Part shown: in pieces, positions 26,106 through 33,991 of the stretch
Layout: every line of letters begins with the position of its first letter
How positions within the stretch are numbered: the first letter of the stretch is position 1
DNA from: Candidatus Phosphitivorax anaerolimi
GTDB taxonomy: Bacteria; Desulfobacterota; Desulfomonilia; UBA1062
Reading direction: 5' to 3'
Assembly: GCA_001896555.1 (NCBI GenBank)
Contig: MPOS01000055.1
Coordinates: 1 to 64,000, forward strand
Length of the DNA stretch: 64,000 bases
Notes under the pieces: generated by a model
What the model saw: the letters and a program-made list of their open reading frames with translations, nothing else
The model's database searches: none
Told to the model about the DNA's origin: nothing
Position numbers and translations under genes: made by a program

Positions 26106-27053
26106 ATGCCTCTTACGGAAATCAGGGAAGAGCTGTGGCCGGGACTGCCGCTGGATGCCTGGAAGGAGACCCACGACACCCTTCGGCTGTGGTCTCAGAT
26201 AGTCGGGAAGATCAAGCTTGAGCTCGAGCCCATGATCAATCACTGGTGGCAGGTGCCGCTCTATGTCTCGGCTCGCGGGCTGACCACGCTGCCGATCCCC
26301 TATGCCGACCAGGTCTTCCAGATGGATTTCGACCTCATCGACCACGTGATGAACATCGTGACCGAAGACGGCGAGAGCCGTTCGATCAGGCTCAAGCCCC
26401 GGACGGTTGCCGATTTTTATCACGAGACCATGTATGCCCTGCGCTCGCTCGGGATCGAGGTGTTGATCTGGACCACGCCCGTCGAGATGCCCGAGAGGAT
26501 ACCCTTTGAGCTGGACACCAAGCACAGCGCCTATGACCGGGATTATGCAGAGAAGTTCTGGAAGGTGCTCGTGCAGGCCGACCGGGTCATGCAGGTGTTC
26601 CGCTCCCGTTTCATTGGCAAGAACAGCCCGGTCCACTTTTTCTGGGGCGGGTTCGACATCGCGGTGTCCCGTTTCTCGGGCCGGCGTGCGCCCGAGCATG
26701 AACCAACTCCAGACCTCGCACATCATGTCACGCTCGAGGCCTACTCACACGAGGTGAGCAGCTGCGGGTTCTGGCCAGGCGAAGGCCTGGGCACTCCGGC
26801 CTTTTACGCCTATGTGTATCCGGAGCCCGAGGGCTTCAGCACCTTCCCTGTGGAGCCGAAAGAGGCATACTATCATCAGGGCCTTGGGGAGTTCATCCTG
26901 CCTTACGATGTCGTGAGGGCTGCAGATTCACCCGACGATATCCTGCTGTCGTTCTTCCAGAGCACCTACGAAGCAGCGGCGCGCCTGGGCAAATGGGACC
27001 GGGCCTCGCTCGAACGCAGCCCGGGACAGAGTCAGAAAGGGATGTATCACTGA
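26106..27053 (+). CDS. DUF5996 family protein
   Basis: 315 residues. The sequence matches the DUF5996 pattern as I know it: WPGLPLDAWKETHDTLRLWSQIVGK near the start (residues 11-35), then NHWWQVPLYVSARGLTT, TPVEMPERIPFELD, HFFWGGFDIAVSRFSGR and a late LGEFILPYDVVR. The family is widespread in bacteria with no established function. The many aromatic and histidine residues suggest a ligand-binding or catalytic barrel, but this is inference. No signal peptide or membrane helix is seen. Confidence 0.82.
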   Translation: MPLTEIREELWPGLPLDAWKETHDTLRLWSQIVGKIKLELEPMINHWWQVPLYVSARGLTTLPIPYADQVFQMDFDLIDHVMNIVTEDGESRSIRLKPRTVADFYHETMYALRSLGIEVLIWTTPVEMPERIPFELDTKHSAYDRDYAEKFWKVLVQADRVMQVFRSRFIGKNSPVHFFWGGFDIAVSRFSGRRAPEHEPTPDLAHHVTLEAYSHEVSSCGFWPGEGLGTPAFYAYVYPEPEGFSTFPVEPKEAYYHQGLGEFILPYDVVRAADSPDDILLSFFQSTYEAAARLGKWDRASLERSPGQSQKGMYH

Positions 27054-27386
27054 TTCTCCTTTCTCCGCGCTTTGCGCTCGCCCATGCTCTACAAAGGGTT
27101 TGTCAGGGCAATACAGCCGGCAAAAGCCAGCCAATGATTCAGTCTGCCGCACGGGCACCTCTGTTCCCGGCCCTTACTTACTATGGATGCCGAGCCTGTC
27201 GTGCATGGCCTGGAGCACGATCTCCCGGCTGCGGAGACCGATCTCGATGATCGCCCGAGCCCTAACGATTCTTCACCTCACGGTTAAAGCCCACGGGTCT
27301 GCAGCGCCCAAAAGAGAGCCGTCTCAGTTTCATGATGAACAAGGTCTTGTCACCAGGCCCTTCAAGCCCGGTTATGAGAATGCCGC
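27054..27386. other. Intergenic region between converging genes
   Basis: 330 bases with GC similar to the genes. Short frames exist on both strands, but none has a ribosome site or recognisable protein motif. I see no strong hairpin. Confidence 0.4.
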
Positions 27387-28901
27387 TCACGCCCCGCTCT
27401 CGCCGAGCAGCGCCATTGACCGGGTCATGATCTCTTCCATGTTTTCGCTTTCTCCCATGCCCAGGTGGATGAGATACGAGGCGATGCTCAGATTCGCGCG
27501 GATGCGAAAGAGCGCAAGCGCCCTGCGGAAACCGGGCGAGTCGTGCCGGCCTGTTGCATCGAGCCAGGCCCGGACAAAGTCCTCGGCAGGGTAGTTTCCG
27601 ATCACGGCGGGATAGTTTCTGAGCTGGTACTGAAACTGCGAGATAAAGTAGCCCACGTCGAAAGCCGGGTGGAACTCGAGCACGCTGCCGAAGTCGATCA
27701 CGGAGACGTACAGGGTGCCGACATCATGCATCAGCTCCTGCCCGATGATGATGTTTTTGGGATGGTAGTCGCCATGGACGAGCACGAACTCGTGCCTGTT
27801 CTTTTCCGGCAGCTCTTCCTCAAAATCCCTGACCGCGCCGATGAGCGTGCGCGCCTGGTCCAGCCAGGGGCTTCCGGACTCTTCGAAGGCCCGCTGGTAG
27901 GTCTCGAACCGGTGATGCTCACGCGCGATCGTCTTTTCAACGAGGTCGAGTCTCACACCCGAGGTGTGCAGACGTGCGAGCCAGAGGGCCGAGGCCTTGA
28001 AATACTCTCTCCCGACATCGCGTCCCACCCGCGGGAGGAGATCGAAGAGGCTCTTGCCCCGCTGCCCTTCCTCGATGATGATCTGCTCCTCCTCGTCGAT
28101 GTCCATTACCGCGGGAACCCTGAACGGTCCGGTTGCAAAGCCGTGATCGCGGATAGACCGCAGTACCTCGGAGGAGTTTTTCAGCCCTTTCCACCTGCCA
28201 TTGCCCTTCGGCCTCTTGACGATGATCCGCTGGCGGGACTCGTCCCCTCCCTTGGTGCCCAGCGAGATCTCTTCGACCAGTGCATTGCTGCCGGTTTTTG
28301 GGATCTCCTTGTACAGCGGCCTGCACCTGCCCTGCTTCAGCTCATCGACAAGCTCGTCCATGTTTCTCACCGGGTGGTCGAACAGGGTAGGCAGTGTGCC
28401 CGCGGTCTCGATGCCGTGCGTATCGCTTCCGCTGATTGCGGTGAACTTGTACTGGTGCCAGAGCATGAGCCCGTGATAGTTGCCCCGCGGGGTGTGGTTG
28501 TTGTTGAAGATCTCGATCGCGTCGAGGTCGGGGCTCAGCAGCCGGGATATCTTCGGAGTCCTGCCTTTTCGCAGGGGATGGGCCCACACGAGGGCTGCAT
28601 GGGGATAGCTCTTTCTGAGCTCACCGAGCGGGTGGGTGCCCGTGATCGATTGGTCGGCTCCGTAGACCAGCACGTGCCCGATATCTGTGTTCACTTCCTG
28701 CGCGGCCAGTATCACAAAGGACTCGTCCGCCCCGGTCTTCTCCCTGAGTTCCTCGATCTCAGAAGAGCTCCAGAGATATTCGTGCTCCGTGATGACCAGG
28801 CCCTGGAGGCCCTTCATCCGCACCCGTTCCACCAGCTGGATCGGATCGACCCGGCTGCACTCGGAATGCCTTGAGGTGTGGGCATGCATCTCGATGAGCA
28901 T
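27387..28901 (-). CDS. PHP phosphoesterase domain fused to an aminoglycoside-phosphotransferase-like kinase
   Basis: 504 residues. The N-terminal half (1-215) is a PHP domain: MLIEMHAHTSRHSECS with the first metal histidines, VITEHEYLWS, WAHPLRK, DAIEIFNNNH, and SGSDTHGIET with the last metal ligands. The C-terminal half (about 225-495) is an APH/choline-kinase-like domain: RIIVKRPKGNGRWKGL with a candidate ATP-binding lysine, LVHGDYHPKNIII (catalytic Asp and Asn) and VSVIDFGSVLEFHPAFDVG (metal Asp). So one chain could both remove and add phosphate on a small molecule. The substrate is unknown. No partner genes are obvious; it stands alone on this strand. Confidence 0.88.
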   Translation of the reverse strand: MLIEMHAHTSRHSECSRVDPIQLVERVRMKGLQGLVITEHEYLWSSSEIEELREKTGADESFVILAAQEVNTDIGHVLVYGADQSITGTHPLGELRKSYPHAALVWAHPLRKGRTPKISRLLSPDLDAIEIFNNNHTPRGNYHGLMLWHQYKFTAISGSDTHGIETAGTLPTLFDHPVRNMDELVDELKQGRCRPLYKEIPKTGSNALVEEISLGTKGGDESRQRIIVKRPKGNGRWKGLKNSSEVLRSIRDHGFATGPFRVPAVMDIDEEEQIIIEEGQRGKSLFDLLPRVGRDVGREYFKASALWLARLHTSGVRLDLVEKTIAREHHRFETYQRAFEESGSPWLDQARTLIGAVRDFEEELPEKNRHEFVLVHGDYHPKNIIIGQELMHDVGTLYVSVIDFGSVLEFHPAFDVGYFISQFQYQLRNYPAVIGNYPAEDFVRAWLDATGRHDSPGFRRALALFRIRANLSIASYLIHLGMGESENMEEIMTRSMALLGESGA

Positions 28902-29104
28902 CTTCCGGCAGACTCTCCTTTCACAACGGCTCCAAGCATCGTATGCCGGAGCTACTGCTCATATAGTTCTTCTCTGCAATAAGGCAACCTCGGCTGGAGC
29001 TTACCCGATCCCGGTTCGGGCCGGGTGCGCACCTTAAGTTTCAGTGGACGCTGTCTGCCGCCCGTGCCGCTGACCCTTCGCGTTGTGCCTATCCTAAGAA
29101 ATTA

Positions 29105-29124
29105 CATACATTGACTACTGTATG
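29105..29124 (+). promoter_or_regulatory. Operator-like inverted repeat around the -35 box of the DUF433 gene
   Basis: CATACA (29105-29110) and TGTATG (29119-29124) are exact reverse complements and enclose TTGACT (29111-29116), a good -35 box. A weak -10 candidate, TATCGG, lies 17 bases downstream. Autoregulated toxin-antitoxin operons commonly have this arrangement. Confidence 0.5.
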
Positions 29125-29159
29125 AGTTTCTTCTATCGGATACGTAGGAGACTTATTGT

Positions 29160-29408
29160 ATGAACGACAAGAAGTTACTTGAGAAAATCGTGTTAAATCC
29201 TCAGGTGATGGCAGGGAAACCGGTCATCAAGGGAACACGCTTAACAGTTGATTATATCCTCAACCTTCTTGCCCATGGCTCTACTGAGGATGATATTATC
29301 AATGATTATAAAGGTCTCACTCATGATGACATCAGGGCCTGTATTTTGTTTGCGATGAAATCATTAGAGAATACCGAGTTCATGCCATTGGTGATAGAGT
29401 CGTCATAA
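29160..29408 (+). CDS. DUF433 family antitoxin
   Basis: 82 residues with the DUF433 signature NPQVMAGKPVIKGTRLTVDYILNLLAHGSTEDDIINDY (residues 13-50), a helix-turn-helix-like fold often found beside DUF5615 PIN-like toxins. The stop codon TAA shares its last A with the ATG of the toxin frame. The gene is clearly richer in A and T than its neighbours, which suggests horizontal acquisition. A dyad operator lies upstream. The antitoxin is intact while its toxin is broken. Confidence 0.9.
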   Translation: MNDKKLLEKIVLNPQVMAGKPVIKGTRLTVDYILNLLAHGSTEDDIINDYKGLTHDDIRACILFAMKSLENTEFMPLVIESS

Positions 29409-29692
29409 TGAGAATGCGATTTCTCATCGATGAATGCACCGGACCTGCAGTTGCATATTGGTTGGAGTCCCAGGAGCATGATGTGGTTTCGGTTTATAAC
29501 CAGTTCAGAGGCATTGATGACGACGAAGTCATACAGAAATGTATCGATGAGAATCGAATCTTCGTCACCAATGACAAAGATTTTTGAGAGAAAGTATTTC
29601 GTGAAGGGGTACTCCACAAAGGGGTAGTGCTTATCCGTCTTGAAGATGAGAGAGCATCATCAAAAATACTCGCACTGTCAAAGCTTCTCTAG
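29408..29692 (+). pseudogene. DUF5615 PIN-like toxin with an in-frame TGA
   Basis: The frame begins MRMRFLIDECTGPAVAYWL, with the acidic N-terminal motif of PIN-like nucleases (FLIDE). It runs to IFVTNDKDF at TGA 29585-29587, then continues in the same frame with EKVFREGVLHKGVVLIRLEDE to TAG at 29690-29692. In relatives the motif reads TNDKDFGE, so the TGA replaces a glycine (GGA to TGA is one base change). The truncated product has 59 residues and lacks the C-terminal third, so it is probably inactive. No known selenoprotein has this family's fold. Confidence 0.82.
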
Positions 29693-29921
29693 TCCCATTC
29701 CAATCGAATATTCAATTCTTTTGAAGTTGTTACAGAAAATCAGGTTCGCTTTGCTCTGCGATAATTGATAAGAACGGTACTGATGGATTCCTTTTTATAA
29801 ATGGTCGTTTTTTCTCCATTTCCTGAGGACCCACCAGGCAATTGCCAGGTATTACCATTACAAAAAACGATATGTCCTGTATGCTCTATATAGAACTCTA
29901 CAACGGTATTAGAACATTACC

Positions 29922-29998
29922 TGGTCGGGAAGCGGGGATTTGAACCCCGGACCCCAGCGTCCCGAACGCTGTGCTCTACCAGGCTGAGCCACTTCCCG
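29922..29998 (-). tRNA. tRNA-Pro (CGG)
   Basis: 77 bases including the encoded 3' CCA. The acceptor stem pairs CGGGAAG with CTTCCCG, the D arm is GCTCAGCCTGGTAGAGC, and the anticodon stem CAGCG/CGCTG holds loop TTCGGGA with anticodon CGG. The T arm has loop TTCAAAT. C1-G72 with A73 is the proline identity signature. It reads the CCG proline codon. Confidence 0.97.
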
Positions 29999-30011
29999 TT
30001 ACCGTCGTTCC

Positions 30012-30041
30012 TCTATAGAGGAGAATCGCCCGTGAAGTCAA
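30012..30041 (-). promoter_or_regulatory. Promoter of the tRNA-Pro gene
   Basis: On the minus strand TTGACT (30036-30041), 18 bases, TATAGA (30012-30017), ending 14 bases before the tRNA 5' end. Confidence 0.65.
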
Positions 30042-30057
30042 GTGCGAACCCTGGATG

Positions 30058-30834
30058 TCAGGGCAGGCGGTGCTCGTAGGTGATGAAGGGCTCGCGCACC
30101 ACCCGGTGATCGAGCAGGGCGTTTACGTTGCGCGGATATTCTCCCTTTTCGAACTTGAAGAGGTCTTCTCCCAGGCGCTCCATGGGAAGCGTGAACTGGA
30201 GACTGATGAATATCTCGCCCCGGTCCCTGCCCGACTCGATGGCGTCGTTGCGGCCGCCTACGGTCACGGAGAGGGCCTTTACGGGTTTCACCTCAACGGC
30301 GAAGCCTAAGCCTTTCAGATCGTCCTCATCCCTGCCGTCGTAGTAGTACAGAGTGGGCCAGAGGGTGATGAAGCTCGCGTTGGGGATGGGGATGCCCAGG
30401 GCGAGGTCGATGCCGGGCAGTGCCTCTCTCCTGTTGTGCTCGTCCGAGAAGGGGAGATAGGCGTTGATGTGGGCCGAGAACGTGGGATGGAAAAATTCCG
30501 CACCCGTGGTCAGGCGCTTGTGATAATTGTCTGTGGTGTAGTCGAAGAATACGTTGTATCCAGCCAGGGCCTGGCCGTCCAGTATCGGGACCCGCGCCCC
30601 GGCGCCGAGGCCCAGGCCGATCTCTCCCCCTTTCAGAAAGAGCAGCGGCTCGGAAAAGAGATAGGTGGAGTCCAACTGCCCCAGCGAGAGAAAGGTGTCT
30701 GCCATGAAGATCGGGGCCGACTCGTCCGAGAGCCGCCAGCCGCCTCCCACCCAGATGACTTCGGGCGTGGACGCAGCATATACCGACGTGCCGCAGAAAC
30801 AAAACAATATTGCCATGATCAGTTTCTTCATCAT
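30058..30834 (-). CDS. Outer membrane beta-barrel protein, intimin/inverse-autotransporter-like
   Basis: 258 residues with a cleavable signal peptide (MMKKLIMAILFCFCGTSVYA). The mature protein alternates polar and apolar residues as in a beta barrel, and has the pattern of inverse autotransporter (intimin/invasin) barrels: GGEIGLGLGAGARVPILDG, then GYNVFFDYTTDNYHKRLTTG and GAEFFHPTFSAHINAYLP. Intimins carry passenger domains after the barrel; here the protein stops soon after, so it is a barrel alone. Likely location is the outer membrane. Its passenger, if any, is not encoded nearby. Confidence 0.75.
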   Translation of the reverse strand: MMKKLIMAILFCFCGTSVYAASTPEVIWVGGGWRLSDESAPIFMADTFLSLGQLDSTYLFSEPLLFLKGGEIGLGLGAGARVPILDGQALAGYNVFFDYTTDNYHKRLTTGAEFFHPTFSAHINAYLPFSDEHNRREALPGIDLALGIPIPNASFITLWPTLYYYDGRDEDDLKGLGFAVEVKPVKALSVTVGGRNDAIESGRDRGEIFISLQFTLPMERLGEDLFKFEKGEYPRNVNALLDHRVVREPFITYEHRLP

Positions 30835-30883
30835 TCATTCCCCCTCTTGAAAAACGGTGAAAAATCGAAACCTCATGCCTCGC

Positions 30884-31900
30884 TCATTCATGCCAGACCG
30901 CCCTGAGATCGCTGCAGACCTCCTCGGGCTTGAGCGTGGTCAGGGTTTCGTTGTGGAGCATTTTCATGTAGTTGATCTGACTGGTGCCGAACGGTGGAAT
31001 GCTCACCCGCGGGCATATCCTTAGGTGCGGGACAAACCGGGAATTGTCAAGGAGAAAGTACAGCGACATGTTCAGAGAATGCATGTGCAGAGAGTCGATG
31101 TATCCCAGCACGTGCAGGATTCCCTGCACCAGCTCGTGCAGGAGATCTTCATGCACATCGGCAGGACCATGCGCCCGGTGGAGAACACCCAGAACATCGA
31201 ACACCCCCATCGGCGCAAAGGCGGCGAGCCAGGTGATGTCGCCCTCTGCCGAGATACAGCGCTCACCGGTCCTGCATTCCTCGTCGCGCAGGTCCGACCA
31301 GAAGTCCCTGCCGTGCTCGCGCTCATACCGCTCGAGGGCGGGCACCATGTCGGTGTAGTAGTTGGTCGACGAGCTCGACGCCGTTATCTGCAGGTGCGGA
31401 TGAATGAGCGACCCGCCCGCAAGGGGCATGTAGTTCCAGTTTACCGACTGGTAGACCATATCGGGCTGGGTCAGGACCACATCTTTGAGATAGTCGAAAC
31501 AGCACTGAAGGGCGTCTTCCAGGATGCCTGCCGAAAAATCCTTCAAGGCAAGATAGTGCTGTTGGCACATGATGCACACCGCGCCGTTTTCGTCATAGGG
31601 AAACGCATTGGGCACGCACAGGGCCTCGCCTTTTGCATACCTTTCCTGCCGCAAAAGGTCGGGATGAAACTTGGGCGTCACCTGTTTTACCACCTCGGGG
31701 CAGAACGGACAGAAGGCCCGGGAGTCTTCCACCAGCCTGCTCAGGTTCTCCCGGCCCAGCTCCTTGACCGGAAAATCCAGCACCCTGCTCGTATGGCCGG
31801 TGAGGGGATCCACCCGCACCTCGGAAAACCGCTTTGTCTCGGCAAAACCCCGGGCTGGATCGAGAAATCTGGATGTTTTTATTATCTTAATAAAATCCAT
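30884..31900 (-). CDS. GalT-family nucleotidyltransferase (galactose-1-phosphate uridylyltransferase-like)
   Basis: 338 residues of the HIT-superfamily GalT branch. Features: FCPFCP, a zinc-binding CxxC near residues 64-67; PNAFPYDENGAVCI; and GGSLIHPHLQITAS, where HPHLQ corresponds to the HxHxQ active site with the nucleotidylated histidine. Later come AFAPMGVFDVLGV and the C-terminal LRICPRVSIPP. The exact sugar or nucleotide is unknown, because no galK, galE or ADP-glucose genes are nearby and several loops differ from E. coli GalT. The start ATG 31900 lacks a clear ribosome site. Confidence 0.82.
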   Translation of the reverse strand: MDFIKIIKTSRFLDPARGFAETKRFSEVRVDPLTGHTSRVLDFPVKELGRENLSRLVEDSRAFCPFCPEVVKQVTPKFHPDLLRQERYAKGEALCVPNAFPYDENGAVCIMCQQHYLALKDFSAGILEDALQCCFDYLKDVVLTQPDMVYQSVNWNYMPLAGGSLIHPHLQITASSSSTNYYTDMVPALERYEREHGRDFWSDLRDEECRTGERCISAEGDITWLAAFAPMGVFDVLGVLHRAHGPADVHEDLLHELVQGILHVLGYIDSLHMHSLNMSLYFLLDNSRFVPHLRICPRVSIPPFGTSQINYMKMLHNETLTTLKPEEVCSDLRAVWHE

Positions 31901-32120
31901 TGACTATATACCTACTATAGGATTCCGGGAGGGTCAAGGGAAGAAAGAGTGCAGTGGGCAGCCTACGAATAAGACCATGAAAGAACATATAGTTGATCAG
32001 TGAGAATATGGAAGCCCCTTCCAGGTGCATCACACGGTTTTCATGTTGTCAGAGGCGGCATAATCCCTTAGAATGATTTTCCAGTTCACTGTATCAGAAA
32101 AGCGCGGTGGTAGAAAAAAC

Positions 32121-32762
32121 ATGGACCCGGTTCTTGCCCGTCAGCACATGGTGAAGGAGCAGCTCGAGGCTCGGGGCATCTCGGACACACGGATACTCGG
32201 CGCCTTTCTGGAGGTCCCGAGGCACAAGTTCGTGGAGGAATACCTCAAGTATCGGGCCTACGACGACTACCCCCTCTCCATCGGGTTCGGACAGACCATC
32301 TCCCAGCCCTATATGGTGGCGCTCATGACCCAATCGCTGATGCCCAAATCCCAGGATAAAATCCTTGAGATCGGCACAGGCTCGGGCTACCAGGCGGCCA
32401 TCCTCTCCCGTCTGTGCTCAATCGTGCACTCCATCGAGCGGATCAGCGCCCTGGCGTCGCGAGCGCGCAAGATCCACGACGAGCTGGGATACTACAACAT
32501 CAACATCCGCATCGGCGACGGCTCTTTAGGGCTTGCCAAAGAGGCGCCCTTCGACGGCATCGTGGTCACCGCAGGCGCACCCCATGTGCCCGAGGCGCTC
32601 ATCGAACAGCTCGGCGAGGGCGGGAGGCTCATCATCCCCGTAGGAGGCGAGAGACTCCAGGAGCTCAAGCGAATCGTGCGCACGAAAGACGGCATCAAAG
32701 AAGAATCACTGGGCGGGTGCAGGTTCGTCAAGCTCATCGGCAGAAACGGCTGGGAGTCCTGA
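32121..32762 (+). CDS. pcm: Protein-L-isoaspartate O-methyltransferase
   Basis: Repairs isoaspartyl residues in damaged proteins by SAM-dependent methylation. The family motifs are RQHMVKEQLEARGI at the start, PLSIGFGQTISQPYMVALMT, the SAM loop ILEIGTGSGYQAAILS and DGIVVTAGAPHVPEAL with LIIPVGG. I chose ATG 32121 (MDPVLARQHM, 213 residues) because it matches the normal family start. The frame is open from 32073, but that would add 16 unusual residues. It converges with hisH. Confidence 0.95.
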   Translation: MDPVLARQHMVKEQLEARGISDTRILGAFLEVPRHKFVEEYLKYRAYDDYPLSIGFGQTISQPYMVALMTQSLMPKSQDKILEIGTGSGYQAAILSRLCSIVHSIERISALASRARKIHDELGYYNINIRIGDGSLGLAKEAPFDGIVVTAGAPHVPEALIEQLGEGGRLIIPVGGERLQELKRIVRTKDGIKEESLGGCRFVKLIGRNGWES

Positions 32763-32781
32763 AAGGCCCTGGCCCTGCCGC

Positions 32782-33396
32782 CTATGCCCTGCCGTCCCAC
32801 CTGCTGAAGTTTTTGATCAGATCCAGGCCCGGCCGCCCGCTCTTCTCGGGATGGAACTGAACAGCCGCCACATTGTCCCGGGCGATCATTGAGGCAAATC
32901 GGATTCCATAGAAGGTGTACGCAACCGCGTCGTCCTCGCGCAGAGGCTTAGGATAGTAGGAATGGACGAAGTAGAACTGTGACCGGGGGTCCAGCCCGGC
33001 CAGGAGTGGGTGGTCGATGCGTTTCTCGATGGTGTTCCATCCCATGTGGGGGATTTTCACTCCCATGGTCGCGGGGAACCTCTCCACCATTCCAGGGATA
33101 ATGCCCAGGCACCGGGCGTCGTCTTCCCGGCTCTGGTCCAGAATGATCTGCGTGCCCAGGCAGATGCCCAAAAAAGGAGTGCCCCTGTCCGCCACCTCGC
33201 GGATGACGTCATCCAGCCTTAAGGATATGATGGTCTCCATGGCCTTGCCGGCGGCACCCACCCCGGGAAATATGACCCGCTCGGCATCCCTGATTTCCTG
33301 CGGGCTCGAGGTGATCCTGCAGTCGAGGTTCAAATGCCTGCACGCGCGCTCGACCGAGCGCAGATTTCCTGCACGGTAATCAATGATTGCAATCAT
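32782..33396 (-). CDS. hisH: Imidazole glycerol phosphate synthase, glutaminase subunit HisH
   Basis: 204-residue class I glutamine amidotransferase that feeds ammonia to HisF in histidine biosynthesis. The N-terminal IAIIDYRAGNLRSVERA, the nucleophile elbow PFLGICLGTQIIL with the active cysteine, HMGWN, and the catalytic His-Glu in VQFHPEKSG are intact. It is separated from other his genes, none of which lie in the window. ATG 33396 is preceded by CAGGAA. Confidence 0.96.
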   Translation of the reverse strand: MIAIIDYRAGNLRSVERACRHLNLDCRITSSPQEIRDAERVIFPGVGAAGKAMETIISLRLDDVIREVADRGTPFLGICLGTQIILDQSREDDARCLGIIPGMVERFPATMGVKIPHMGWNTIEKRIDHPLLAGLDPRSQFYFVHSYYPKPLREDDAVAYTFYGIRFASMIARDNVAAVQFHPEKSGRPGLDLIKNFSRWDGRA

Positions 33397-33433
33397 GATG
33401 TTCCTGTGTGCCGGCAGGCCCTACCGAATGAGG

Positions 33434-33859
33434 CTATACCGCGATCCAGGCGCCGATATAGGCGAGGAGGAGCCCGCAGATCAGGCCGGCCGTGCCCGCC
33501 TTGAACCTGGTCTCCCCGTTCGAGAGCAGGGAAAGGAGCTTGAGGCACATGCCCTCGCCGCTCTGGTTCGGGTTGAGCATCTGCAACCCCATGCGCAGGG
33601 TGTCCGCCGCCTTTTTGAAGGTCTGCTCCTTGATGATGAGCGCGGCACAGCTCATCAGAATGATCACATAGGCATTGAGAAGCATGAAGGTGCCCAGTAT
33701 GAAGCCCGACAGGCCCATCCTGGGGTGAAGGTGCTCTGTCGATACCTGCATCTGGATCGGGGCCACGACACCTGATTCTTCGCGATCGTTCCCGCATCCC
33801 GCCATACCCAGGAAGAGGACAACGAACATTGCAAGCAGGCAGATTTTCATCTTCTGCAC
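33434..33859 (-). CDS. Lipoprotein with two C-terminal membrane helices, unknown function
   Basis: 141 residues from GTG 33859, chosen because GGGAGG lies 7 bases upstream; a longer frame to 33910 exists. The signal sequence ends in MAGC (KICLLAMFVVLFLGMAGC), a lipobox, so Cys22 would be lipidated. Two further hydrophobic helices follow: GFILGTFMLLNAYVIILMSCAALII and GTAGLICGLLLAYIGAWIAV. A lipidated N-terminus with two inner-membrane helices is unusual. I do not recognise the family. It is in the same direction as hisH and divergent from the Hpt-CheW gene. Confidence 0.72.
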   Translation of the reverse strand: MQKMKICLLAMFVVLFLGMAGCGNDREESGVVAPIQMQVSTEHLHPRMGLSGFILGTFMLLNAYVIILMSCAALIIKEQTFKKAADTLRMGLQMLNPNQSGEGMCLKLLSLLSNGETRFKAGTAGLICGLLLAYIGAWIAV

Positions 33860-33991
33860 AAGAGGGCCTCCCTGTTCAAATTTGCTCAGATATATACTCG
33901 GATTGTACAATTCGTGTCAACAACCTTTAAAGTCGCTCCCCATACCCTGCCGATGAGTTGAAAAGACTATAATCTCGGGGAGGAAACGAAC

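Noticed and set aside
29585-29587. Selenocysteine at the TGA in the DUF5615 toxin
   Set aside because: The family has glycine at this site and no redox chemistry. A GGA to TGA mutation is the simple explanation.
29100-29921. Integrated island with attachment repeat at the tRNA-Pro 3' end
   Set aside because: The location and AT-rich content are suggestive, but I found no second copy of the tRNA 3' end and no integrase.
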